DNA of 47,990 bases from Gemmatimonadales bacterium. Its GTDB lineage: Bacteria; Krumholzibacteriota; Krumholzibacteriia; LZORAL124-64-63. The stretch spans positions 1 to 47,990 of the forward strand of contig JAHOYV010000075.1 of assembly GCA_019038745.1 (NCBI GenBank), read 5' to 3'. Both the position numbers and the translations under genes were made by a program. Shown here one piece after another: positions 20,001 to 26,751 of the stretch (positions are counted from its first letter, which is position 1; every line of letters begins with the position of its first letter). The notes beneath the pieces are model-generated. The model was given only the letters and a program-made list of their open reading frames with translations, ran no database searches and was not told the DNA's origin.

Positions 20001-20223
20001 TCTTGTCCTTGAAGGGTTCATGGGCATGCTTTCCCTTCACCTCCTCCTTGACGTCCTGGTGGCAGTCCAAGCAAGTTTTGGACTTGAAGGGCCCTGCGGC
20101 GAATGTAGGAACGGCCAACAGATATAGTATTATCGTCAGCAACAATCCCGGAACCAAACGTCCCCGCCGGTTTCGGCCAGTCAAACTCCGGGTTGTGAGT
20201 CTACATTTCCTTGTCTCAGCCAC
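17068..20223 (-). CDS. Giant multihaem c-type cytochrome, 42 CxxCH motifs
   Basis: 1051 residues from a GTG at 20223 preceded by AGGAGGAA at 6 bases, which beats the longer frame starting at 20301. A basic N-terminus and one hydrophobic segment (LVPGLLLTIILYLLAVPTFAA) form the export signal. The rest is one continuous series of doubled-CxxCH repeats: I count 42 CxxCH sites, i.e. 21 pairs of about 48 residues, each pair alternating a plain CxxCH with a CxxCHxPHG-type site and a conserved H-P-(x)n-G before it. Such proteins carry electrons through long chains of stacked haems. Together with the barrel and OmcS-like genes, it probably forms the trans-envelope or surface conduit. Haem attachment would need a cytochrome c maturation system elsewhere in the genome. 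The gene ends at a strong terminator. Confidence 0.95.
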   Translation of the reverse strand: MAETRKCRLTTRSLTGRNRRGRLVPGLLLTIILYLLAVPTFAAGPFKSKTCLDCHQDVKEEVKGKHAHEPFKDKKCESCHSPHGVIGQLVLKEDGNDLCLECHDEIGEALESGRPHSPLVRGSCLACHDAHGSGLPDLLPARGAEVCFECHDRAPFERETVHKPLAKDGCLSCHAVHAAPEPMLLSLGKDEFCLSCHDNEEKLVRKHAEIQVSLAGCVSCHNPHSSSANSLLNEFQHDPVAEFDCTACHDPDSKGGADLVGDLPGLCENCHDDVTVGVTVPHEAVSDGSCLDCHAPHGSAHDNLLVRPEKQMCLECHDMPTLEREYKHEPASEGRCTACHQPHGGTRAALLVEESNSLCLDCHESLNPPESDSGSTHPPFIKQDCSVCHDPHGSSRENLLKMEAGSQCLGCHTSVRLELAVQHPHTVVARGECLACHQPHFSGHETLLNAPASELCLRCHESMIRRPDGGSLHDPVAEGDCDQCHNAHGGENPSLLRLTGTALCADCHDVDQGQGPDWHDHVPFAEGNCAVCHDPHNSNLDNLLGAPRSMLCTVCHEDVVQTEGAKSIHPLGENSCLDCHLAHGGQGVGFLQTSQPGLCFKCHDEEGRGFSEKHLNRDPERMICTGCHEPHHSTVVTLLKAASHSPFEEGDCTACHEGTQPVGSQVELCSECHDQVQETLEGSGHLHEPFSGGNCTKCHNPHASRGENLLVSEKVSDSCKECHPTDELMPRPEFSHTPARDGHCESCHEPHGSNHSGLLVTEPEALCWDCHQPLRELQNYPTVHSPFAEGACLDCHDSHGGQAYGSLKSAAPVLCAGCHDPLDQNLKARHLNFPVADSDCLSCHAAHASRSPALAHERVHSPYEARECSVCHVDSEIQLKSAEPGLCLDCHDAMAEDLAGGVLHDPLEGEDSCTTCHSPHTAPQGGLIPRQQADLCGDCHQEQADLVRYADSSHPAQDGRDCTYCHDPHLAASEGPDQQERRRLCLRCHTVQEHTDHPMGEDVPDPRSGEMMSCDSCHNPHGSEHEKFMTDDSSGRLCVQCHTNMIRQKRE

Positions 20224-20263
20224 TGGGTTTCCTCCTGCTCTATTCAAAAAAATGATTAGCGGC

Positions 20264-21598
20264 CTACTCGGTGGTTTGTGAACCACGAAGCAGTTCCTCA
20301 ACCAATTCCTCGGCTCCCGGCAGAATAAGCACGTCGGCCGCCTCTTCCAGCTTCCGGAAGTTTTCCCTCATCAAATCGTGCGTGGCCTTTTGGCGCATCA
20401 GCTGAATCATGGTGCCTCGGCATTCGGCCAACGGCAGAGGCACCGGTTGCTCAATTTCATCGACAATGGCCACTGCCCAGGCATTGCCGGGGACCTCGTA
20501 CGGCTCTGGTACCGAGCCCACAAAAACCTCTTCGGGCCGCAAGCCCAATTTTTCGGGTGAAAACCAGTCGGCGGGAAACGGTGGCGGTCCGTCCGCCACT
20601 TCCTTGGTAACCTTCTTCAACCAGGCCAACTTTGCCCCTACCTGCAGCCGACCTCGAAATGTTTCGGCTGCCTTCTGGTTGGTAAGCAAAACGCTCTGCA
20701 TCTTTACCCGAGGCGAAGGGGTGACCGCTGAAAGATTCTCGCGGTAAAAGCCCTCAATCTCCTCTTCCCCCGGATTGAAGTCGAATTTGAGCAGGGATTT
20801 CAGGGTTTCCTCCGAAACACGGTTCTCCTCCAGGTTCCGCGCCATGCGCCGGATATGGGGAGCCTGTTCCAGCTTGTGAAGCTTGGCCTCGTATGAGAGT
20901 AGTCCCTCGACCAGCCATTCCTTGAAGATCCGATCCCGGGATTCGTCCGCGTCCGGCTTTCCCGTCAAGCCGTGGAATTCCGTAAAACGAATCACCATGC
21001 TGAGGCTTCGAATGCTCAGGGACCCGGAGGGCAAAACAGCCAACACTTCTTCACTTTCCCTCAAACGCTTTTTGACCTGAGGGTCATCCGAGCCGTATTC
21101 CAGGGAAGCCAGCAGCGTGGAATCAACTTCGACGTGGTAATGGTTTATCAGACCATCTATGTATAGATCCACCGCCTTGCGACGCTCGCTCATCAGGTCG
21201 GGAGTGCTGGTCGGCACGGTCGCAGCTATGGAATCGAGAAGCGCAGCTACCAGCTTTAACCGGACGGTTTCCCTCACCTGGTTGGCCACAGTGAACTTCC
21301 GGTCGAAGCCCAGTCGGTAGCCTTCCTGGATGATCAGGCGGTTCTGGATCAAGCGGTGAAGAGCGTCCTCCGCCGAGGGCAACACTACTTCCCCTTCGAA
21401 ATCCTTCATCTTCTTCATGATGGCGATCTCCTGCTCCAGATCGGCCGAAGAGATCGTATCTCCATCCACGATGGCCAGAGGCGTCGACGAGCCCGCCGTA
21501 GCCGCCGCTGAAGCCAAGATCATTATCAGCAGGATTGCCAGCGAGGCTCTCCATAATCTCATTTTCAGCACTTCTTTCGATTCAATGTGGGTTGCCAT
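20264..21598 (-). CDS. SurA/PrsA-like periplasmic peptidyl-prolyl isomerase-chaperone
   Basis: 444 residues from ATG at 21598 with GGAGG 9 bases upstream; an inner ATG at 21562, nearer the signal peptide (MRLWRASLAILLIMILASAAATA), is also possible. The N-terminal part has the SurA_N pattern (LAIVDGDTISSADLEQEI ... LHRLIQNRLIIQEGYRLGF), and a parvulin-like domain lies at about residues 290-400 (VKMQSVLLTN ... WFSPEKLGL ... VFVGSVPEPYEVPG). These chaperones fold exported and outer-membrane proteins. Isomerases of this type recur in gene clusters for multihaem outer-membrane conduits, so it probably serves the barrel or the giant cytochrome. The start overlaps the upstream gene by 17 bases, indicating coupled translation. 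Confidence 0.85.
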   Translation of the reverse strand: MATHIESKEVLKMRLWRASLAILLIMILASAAATAGSSTPLAIVDGDTISSADLEQEIAIMKKMKDFEGEVVLPSAEDALHRLIQNRLIIQEGYRLGFDRKFTVANQVRETVRLKLVAALLDSIAATVPTSTPDLMSERRKAVDLYIDGLINHYHVEVDSTLLASLEYGSDDPQVKKRLRESEEVLAVLPSGSLSIRSLSMVIRFTEFHGLTGKPDADESRDRIFKEWLVEGLLSYEAKLHKLEQAPHIRRMARNLEENRVSEETLKSLLKFDFNPGEEEIEGFYRENLSAVTPSPRVKMQSVLLTNQKAAETFRGRLQVGAKLAWLKKVTKEVADGPPPFPADWFSPEKLGLRPEEVFVGSVPEPYEVPGNAWAVAIVDEIEQPVPLPLAECRGTMIQLMRQKATHDLMRENFRKLEEAADVLILPGAEELVEELLRGSQTTE

Positions 21599-22706
21599 TA
21601 CCGCCTGCCTCCAGTTGTACTCCTATTCCAGTCCAGAGCTCCACAACCGCGATCTGCAGTCGCTCCAGAAGGGAATACCTGTGTTGAACACCGAACCACC
21701 CGAATTCCACCGATCGATCCTCGAAAACCTCAAAGCTGGCCAGCACTCGCCCCGACTCAAGGTCCACCTTCATCAGGCTCAGTGCGAAACCATCCATGGA
21801 ATGATCAGCCCCAAAAAGCGCTCCTTCCACATCCGGCACAGCCGGCCCCGACCGGGCGTCGGCTATATCGTAGGCAATCAACTTGCCGAGTAGAGCGACG
21901 TGAGAGCCGAAGCGTTCTCGCAACAGGTCTCTTACCTGAGCGTTCATCTGGCCGGGGCCGTATCCTGACTGCCTGAGGGTGGTAACCACCAGTCCCGGAT
22001 CAGGTACAACCTGACCGTGCCGCATCACCAATTCTTCCAGCAGGCAGTGCGAAGCAAGGGCCGTGCTGCCGAATTCGCTGCCAACCGATCGGGTCGGAAG
22101 CACCACCAGGGGCTGTGTCCAGTCCGGGTCGGGATCTCCAGCCGGTAGGACAAGAGCCCGAGCGGCAGCTTCTGCAGCCCTCAACCAGACACCACTTCCC
22201 CTCAACTCCTGCACGATATCCTGTCCCGGGTTGTCAACAGCCGTTGGTTCCCGGGCGAAGGCACCCAATCCCGCCTCACTGAAACCCACACTAAGCAGGA
22301 TTCCGGATGAAGTATCGATCAGACGCCAAGCCATCAGCAACCGCCGCGGTTGCAAAAACAGTTGGACCAAAAGCAGACGGTCTCCATTTAATTCCTCGTC
22401 CAACTCAGCGAGGAACTCGTCACGCAACATCAGACTGTTTCGCTGCCGCCAACGCGTGACCAGGGGGGCCAACTTTTCATCGGGAACGACCTCGCATCCT
22501 TGGGAGATCAGAGCCCCCGCCAGGAACCGGGTTGTAGCTTGACGCAACAGAGTAGGATCCAGAACCGATCCCTCCAGCTCCTGCCAGGCAATGAAAACCA
22601 GAACCGCAGTCCGGGATTCCTGGGCCGGGGCGGATCCCGCCGTACAAAAGGCCGTCAGCCCCACGAAAACAAGCGCCCTGATCAAGGGCCGCATGCGGCT
22701 TCCCAT
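21582..22706 (-). CDS. Secreted protein with two CsgG/LpoB-like repeats, unknown function
   Basis: ATG at 22706, two bases after the upstream stop, gives 374 residues with a signal peptide (MRPLIRALVFVGLTAFCTAGSAPA). The longer frame to 22796 runs into the upstream gene and is rejected. The mature part appears to be two copies of one alpha/beta unit: TAVLVFIAWQELEG ... GALISQGCEVVPDEKL ... LLVQLFLQ, then LVVLPTRSVGSEFG ... LVMRHGQVVPDPGL ... VALLGKLIAYD. This resembles the TolB-N/CsgG-like fold of LpoB and of the gene just upstream, whose end (VWRKLFGG...AVRQALETL) is matched here by EFGWFGV...LQIAVVELW. I infer a shared origin. Probably periplasmic, working on assembly of the outer-membrane conduit; no direct evidence. 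Confidence 0.7.
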   Translation of the reverse strand: MGSRMRPLIRALVFVGLTAFCTAGSAPAQESRTAVLVFIAWQELEGSVLDPTLLRQATTRFLAGALISQGCEVVPDEKLAPLVTRWRQRNSLMLRDEFLAELDEELNGDRLLLVQLFLQPRRLLMAWRLIDTSSGILLSVGFSEAGLGAFAREPTAVDNPGQDIVQELRGSGVWLRAAEAAARALVLPAGDPDPDWTQPLVVLPTRSVGSEFGSTALASHCLLEELVMRHGQVVPDPGLVVTTLRQSGYGPGQMNAQVRDLLRERFGSHVALLGKLIAYDIADARSGPAVPDVEGALFGADHSMDGFALSLMKVDLESGRVLASFEVFEDRSVEFGWFGVQHRYSLLERLQIAVVELWTGIGVQLEAGGNGNPH

Positions 22707-22708
22707 GA

Positions 22709-23275
22709 TCAAAACAGGGTCTCCAGGGCTTGGCGGACCGCCTTCCGGGACACATGATACGGAGCGGGCGTTCCCCCTCCGAAAAGCTTTCGCCAAACAG
22801 ATACTCCACCCTGGTAGACCTGCGAATTCCAGATCAGGGAACCGGTGGCCGTCTCAGCCATACTGAATGACACGGTCAAGGCAAAGGAACGGTCGCGGCC
22901 CAACTGTTCCAGACCGTACTCCTCCACTGTTCCGAAGAAAACAGCGTTCACGTCCAATCGCCGACCCAGTTCCACGATCTGGTCCTCCGAAAGCACTTCC
23001 GCACTGCCTAGTTTCATATCCTGCAAAACGCTGAGTGTTTCCCCCGGAGCCAGGACGATAAGACCATCGTGTTCAAGAAGTTCAGAAAGGAAGATCGAAC
23101 TGATCCTGGCCGGCGCCTTGTGGTCGGCGCTCAAATTCTGGAAGGGAAAGATCGCCACCCTGCGGATGAAGGAAAAATCTACGGCGGGATTGATGTAGGA
23201 TGTTGCCCGGGGCGAGCAACCGGGCAGGGCAGCGGCCAGTAGCAACAGGGTCAGGAAGAGTCTGGATCGGATCAT
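22709..23275 (-). CDS. CsgG/LpoB-like lipoprotein
   Basis: 188 residues from ATG at 23275, seven bases after GGGAGG; the longer frame to 23416 overlaps the preceding gene and is rejected. A lipoprotein signal (MIRSRLFLTLLLLAAALPGC) has the lipobox LPGC. The mature part has the look of the CsgG/LpoB/GNA1162 family: RVAIFPFQNLS ... SIFLSELLEHDGLIVLAPGE ... SEDQIVELGRRLDVNAVFFGTVEEYG, then a strand-rich end. Family members sit at the outer membrane and form or assist secretion and assembly machines. It is sandwiched between the barrel and the isomerase genes, so a part in mounting the electron conduit is plausible. Confidence 0.8.
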   Translation of the reverse strand: MIRSRLFLTLLLLAAALPGCSPRATSYINPAVDFSFIRRVAIFPFQNLSADHKAPARISSIFLSELLEHDGLIVLAPGETLSVLQDMKLGSAEVLSEDQIVELGRRLDVNAVFFGTVEEYGLEQLGRDRSFALTVSFSMAETATGSLIWNSQVYQGGVSVWRKLFGGGTPAPYHVSRKAVRQALETLF

Positions 23276-23330
23276 CGAAAATCCTCCCGGATCAGTGTCT
23301 TTAAAATACCGTTTAGAAGTCGCTTTATCA

Positions 23331-25571
23331 TCAAAAACTCCAAGTCCCTCGAAAATGCACGTTGACCGGGGAGCTCTCTTCGTCCCCCTGGCTGAACTCG
23401 GAAGCGTTGTACCCACCTTCCAGATACAGGCGGGAACGCGGATGCCAGGTCACGCTGATACCCTGGCCTCTTTGACTGGAATCGTTCCTCGTGTCGCGGA
23501 ATCCATTCAAGTACAATCTCATTTCAAGTTTTCCTCCAGGCACGGGGGACCAGGACAGGAAATGCCGCAAAACCCACTCCCCCTCCTCGCGCACCTGGTA
23601 GCGGATCCGGCTGGAGGCTGCGATCTGTGTGGTGATCGACCAGGCAACCAGGCCTTCGGTGTCGTTGAACGTCATGAATCCGTAGCCCGCTTCCCGGCTG
23701 ACCCATCGATCCCTGTGCATAAGGTCCACCCGCAGGGTACGACGCGGCGCGCTGCGCATGCGGGTGACCAGGGCGATCGAGTGGGACCTGATATCCTGAA
23801 TCAGATCACGTCTGAGACCGTACCCGACCCTCTGGCTGAACGAGAGCTGGGGAGCAGCATCCCATGTCGAGTCGGAAGACAAGTTGATGGTGGAATGATC
23901 CCTTCCCTGACTACTGTCCTGGCTGCGGCCGGCTGATAATCGAGTGTGGAACTCGCCCTTTATCACCGGCGTCAAGGAGAGGGTCTGGGAATTGATGTCC
24001 GTGTCGGTGTTCGATTCCCTCCAGCGGCGGCTGTCCTGATATTTGGCGGCCAGGACCCAACCCCGGGTTCGCCAATCGAAACCTGCTACATGGCCGGCCC
24101 GGGTGCTGTTGCGTCCCTCCACTTCGAAACGACGCAGATCCACCGTAACACCGTAACTGAAGTTAAGATCAGGATTCACCTGATAGCCTGCGGTTCCGCT
24201 GATTCGGTGCCGATGGGAGGCCGACTCGGATTTCAATTGCTGGGCGGAAACAGGCCTGAAAACTTCAAGCTCGGTTACGAAAATATCCGGCTCGGTGGGA
24301 CCCAGTTTGATGTTCACCAGTTTCAATCGCCGATGAGTGACCGGATCCGGGAAGCGAATCTCCCAACCCTGACGTCCGTTCGCCCACTCTCGATACACTA
24401 CCCTGACCTGATCTTCACCCAGGGCCGTCCCCCATTCTCGGCCATCCGGATCATCGTTCACGAAAACCATCCACTGCACGAGACCCGGCAGTCCCAGCGG
24501 AACATCAATATACAGGTTGGCCGCTACTATCTCCTCGGGATCGCCGAAGTCGTAAATGATGTTGCGGTAATCGCCTCCGAATTCGCGAACCTGTTGGGCG
24601 GCGTCTCCGATGTTGATTCCCGAGGAAGAGTCCAGATCGTTATCGCTGAGACCCACCACCAGCACCGGTTCGGCCTCCAGGGGATCGCGGAATTCCGGTG
24701 TGTCGTCCAACTGATAGCCGGTCCAATCGGGCTCGAGGTAATCCCAGGAACCGGCAACAGCCTTGATGGTTTGCTGTCGAAAGAAATTGCTGCGGGTGGT
24801 CAGAGCCACGCGCCCCCGGCCACCGGCGAAACGGCGAGCGCCCTGGTATTCCAGGCTGTGTCGATCGTATATGCTCCGAGATCCCAGAGTCACAGCATGG
24901 TTGCTTGAACGGGAGTACGCGTACTGGAACTGGTCCGAATCACTCAGCCGATACTGGGCGCTGGTATGCCAAAGATTATCTGAATTTTCCTGAAGGCCGA
25001 CGGTCTCTTCCCGCTCTACGGAACCCCCCTGCCATCGTGTTTCAATTTTGCCGCGTCCCAGATCAAGGTTCGCCCACACACTATTGTCGAAGCGATCGTC
25101 CTGGTAAGTGGTCAATCCCTGGACCTTCTGTTCGGTCCTAAGGCCGTACCAGGACCAGCCCACCCGGAAAGGGGATGTAATGTAGGACAGTGATAGTTGC
25201 GGACGGCGGATCCACTTGTCGAATTCGGTGGTAGCTGAACCGATCCGGCTATCGCGAGATTCCCAAGTGGAAAGGAATCCCAAACGTAAGCTCAAATCCG
25301 GGGTTACTCTGATCCTCTCGTCCAGAGAAGATGTCAGATGCAGGTTGTCCGCTGAATAGGCAAAGGCGCCGGACCTCCCTTCCTGGTGATTACCGCGCGC
25401 GCCAAAGACTCCGTTCACAGCCAGCCCAGGGTCCGCGTAGAGGATCCAAAGTACCAGAGTGATCCATAACCGATTGTAATCTCCGCGTCGGTTAGCGCGA
25501 AAAGATTCAATTAATCGGGAATGGCAAACCCTAACAATAATTTCCTTATACCGAACCACCCTGCTCCCCAT
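23331..25571 (-). CDS. Outer-membrane beta-barrel protein with inserted jelly-roll domain
   Basis: About 746 residues if the ATG at 25571 is used (a TTG at 25634 is the longest choice; the exact start is unsure). A hydrophobic segment (LWITLVLWILYADPGLA) about 50 residues in is the likely export signal. The rest alternates short amphipathic strands and turns rich in aromatic residues (LSLRLGFLSTWES, SLSYITSPFRVGWSWYGLR, ARRFAGGRGRVALTTRSNFF) and ends in ...VHFRGTWSF, a terminal Phe as usual for outer-membrane proteins. A globular insert at roughly 300-450 (IIYDFGDPEEIVAANLYIDVP ... WEIRFPDPVTHRRLKLVNIKL ... IFVTELEVFRPV) looks like a discoidin/jelly-roll domain. In porin-cytochrome conduits such a barrel sheathes a multihaem protein; that is the inferred role here. 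Confidence 0.75.
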   Translation of the reverse strand: MGSRVVRYKEIIVRVCHSRLIESFRANRRGDYNRLWITLVLWILYADPGLAVNGVFGARGNHQEGRSGAFAYSADNLHLTSSLDERIRVTPDLSLRLGFLSTWESRDSRIGSATTEFDKWIRRPQLSLSYITSPFRVGWSWYGLRTEQKVQGLTTYQDDRFDNSVWANLDLGRGKIETRWQGGSVEREETVGLQENSDNLWHTSAQYRLSDSDQFQYAYSRSSNHAVTLGSRSIYDRHSLEYQGARRFAGGRGRVALTTRSNFFRQQTIKAVAGSWDYLEPDWTGYQLDDTPEFRDPLEAEPVLVVGLSDNDLDSSSGINIGDAAQQVREFGGDYRNIIYDFGDPEEIVAANLYIDVPLGLPGLVQWMVFVNDDPDGREWGTALGEDQVRVVYREWANGRQGWEIRFPDPVTHRRLKLVNIKLGPTEPDIFVTELEVFRPVSAQQLKSESASHRHRISGTAGYQVNPDLNFSYGVTVDLRRFEVEGRNSTRAGHVAGFDWRTRGWVLAAKYQDSRRWRESNTDTDINSQTLSLTPVIKGEFHTRLSAGRSQDSSQGRDHSTINLSSDSTWDAAPQLSFSQRVGYGLRRDLIQDIRSHSIALVTRMRSAPRRTLRVDLMHRDRWVSREAGYGFMTFNDTEGLVAWSITTQIAASSRIRYQVREEGEWVLRHFLSWSPVPGGKLEMRLYLNGFRDTRNDSSQRGQGISVTWHPRSRLYLEGGYNASEFSQGDEESSPVNVHFRGTWSF

Positions 25572-25740
25572 CCAGTATTCCAACCTCTTCAATCCCGCGA
25601 AAGAGGGCTGTGGAAACCGGTTTTGCCACCCCAACCGGCATAAACATCTACAAAAAAAGTGGGATTTCTCCCGTGACGGTTATAATGATAACACGTTAGG
25701 CTAAAAAATTCATCCTGTATCTACTGGTTTTACTGCCGAA

Positions 25741-26595
25741 TTATGGGGTCGCCGAGGCGGTAGCAAGGTCCAAAGGGGTGTTTCGCTTGCCGTCATTCCT
25801 TTGATGGCACCCCAGACAAAGGTCCTGTTTCTCTGCCAGAGGGATCACCAGATTATCAGTAAGAGCAGTCATTTGATGGCAGGTCTGGCACTCGATTCGA
25901 TTCTCGAAAAGAGATAGCTTGCGGTCAGGCACCAGGCGGATTAGGAACGCGTTGGCCGCCCGTGTAGCTCGGTTGGGTATACCCATGGGATGGCTTGCGT
26001 GTCGATTAAAGGTCACCGCAGCCTGCCGCGTAGAATCCTGCCAGGGTGATCCTGAGTCGGCATCGTGGCACTGAAGACAGCCCTGCGACGGTGAAAGGCC
26101 CGCTAAAACTCCCAAGTCGGCATGATACAGATTAGAGGCAGTCCGATGGGCTTCGGATAAATCGGCCAACCGCCCCCCGGCACCATGACAGGAAAGGCAA
26201 TGCCCTGAGCCCGCCTCCTCAAGAGCAGCCAGACTCAACCGGCCCCCGGGGACGTTGATTTCATCAGGAGAATGGAAAGAGTGACAGCGGGAGCAATCTT
26301 GGTCTTTCCCCACGTGGAATCCCAGGGGGAAGTTTTCCCGCCCTTCGCCACCATCGTGGCACTGGAGACATTTGCCGGTCCGGGACAAACCGGAAGCACC
26401 CAACTCCTGCGAACCGGAAAAATGGCAGAGCGTGCAGGAGACTGTTTCGTGGGCTCCGCGGTCAGCAGTTCCTTCCAGAGCAATTTCGGTAGCCCTTACA
26501 GAGGCGGACTGGGAAACGGAGACGTCCACATGCTGAGATACTATCAACAGAACGACCCACGCCACTGGATGTTGTGCTATTTGTTGCCTTTTCAT
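25741..26595 (-). CDS. Heptahaem c-type cytochrome
   Basis: 284 residues with a signal segment (VAWVVLLIVSQHVDVSVSQS). Seven CxxCH sites: CTLCH, CLQCH, CSRCH, CLSCH, CLQCH, CQTCH, CLGCH. The layout, with phrases such as CLQCHDGG, CSRCHSFHS and CLSCHGAG, is that of doubled-CxxCH proteins, as in the giant cytochrome downstream, but much shorter. It is the first gene of the minus-strand cluster and lies 170 bases before the barrel gene. A likely role is electron delivery from the periplasm to the conduit. The start lacks a clear ribosome site. Confidence 0.88.
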   Translation of the reverse strand: MKRQQIAQHPVAWVVLLIVSQHVDVSVSQSASVRATEIALEGTADRGAHETVSCTLCHFSGSQELGASGLSRTGKCLQCHDGGEGRENFPLGFHVGKDQDCSRCHSFHSPDEINVPGGRLSLAALEEAGSGHCLSCHGAGGRLADLSEAHRTASNLYHADLGVLAGLSPSQGCLQCHDADSGSPWQDSTRQAAVTFNRHASHPMGIPNRATRAANAFLIRLVPDRKLSLFENRIECQTCHQMTALTDNLVIPLAEKQDLCLGCHQRNDGKRNTPLDLATASATP

Positions 26596-26695
26596 GTTGT
26601 TGATGTTCGGTAGTCTTGGGCTTTAATTTAGTTTTTTTATATTCTGTCCTTTAGGTTAATAACTGTCGGTCCCACCAAGAAGCGAGTTGATATTG

Positions 26696-26725
26696 AAAAA
26701 GCCCGGACCTTGTAGATCCGGGCTT
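26696..26725 (-). terminator. Rho-independent terminator of the propeller gene at 26752-28062
   Basis: AAGCCCGGA at 26699-26707 pairs with TCCGGGCTT at 26717-26725 across a 9-base loop; on the minus strand the stem is followed by TTTTT. It lies 27 bases after the stop. Confidence 0.85.
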
Positions 26726-26751
26726 CCTTTGACCCCAAGGCCCGAGTCGAT

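Noticed and set aside
17068..20223. Regular repeats that might suggest a CRISPR array or satellite DNA
   Set aside because: The repetition comes from the coding of 42 CxxCH motifs; the DNA units vary in sequence and length and stay in frame.
23295..24908. Long plus-strand frames opposite the barrel gene
   Set aside because: Low-complexity Gly/Val/Arg-rich translations typical of antisense frames in GC-rich genes.
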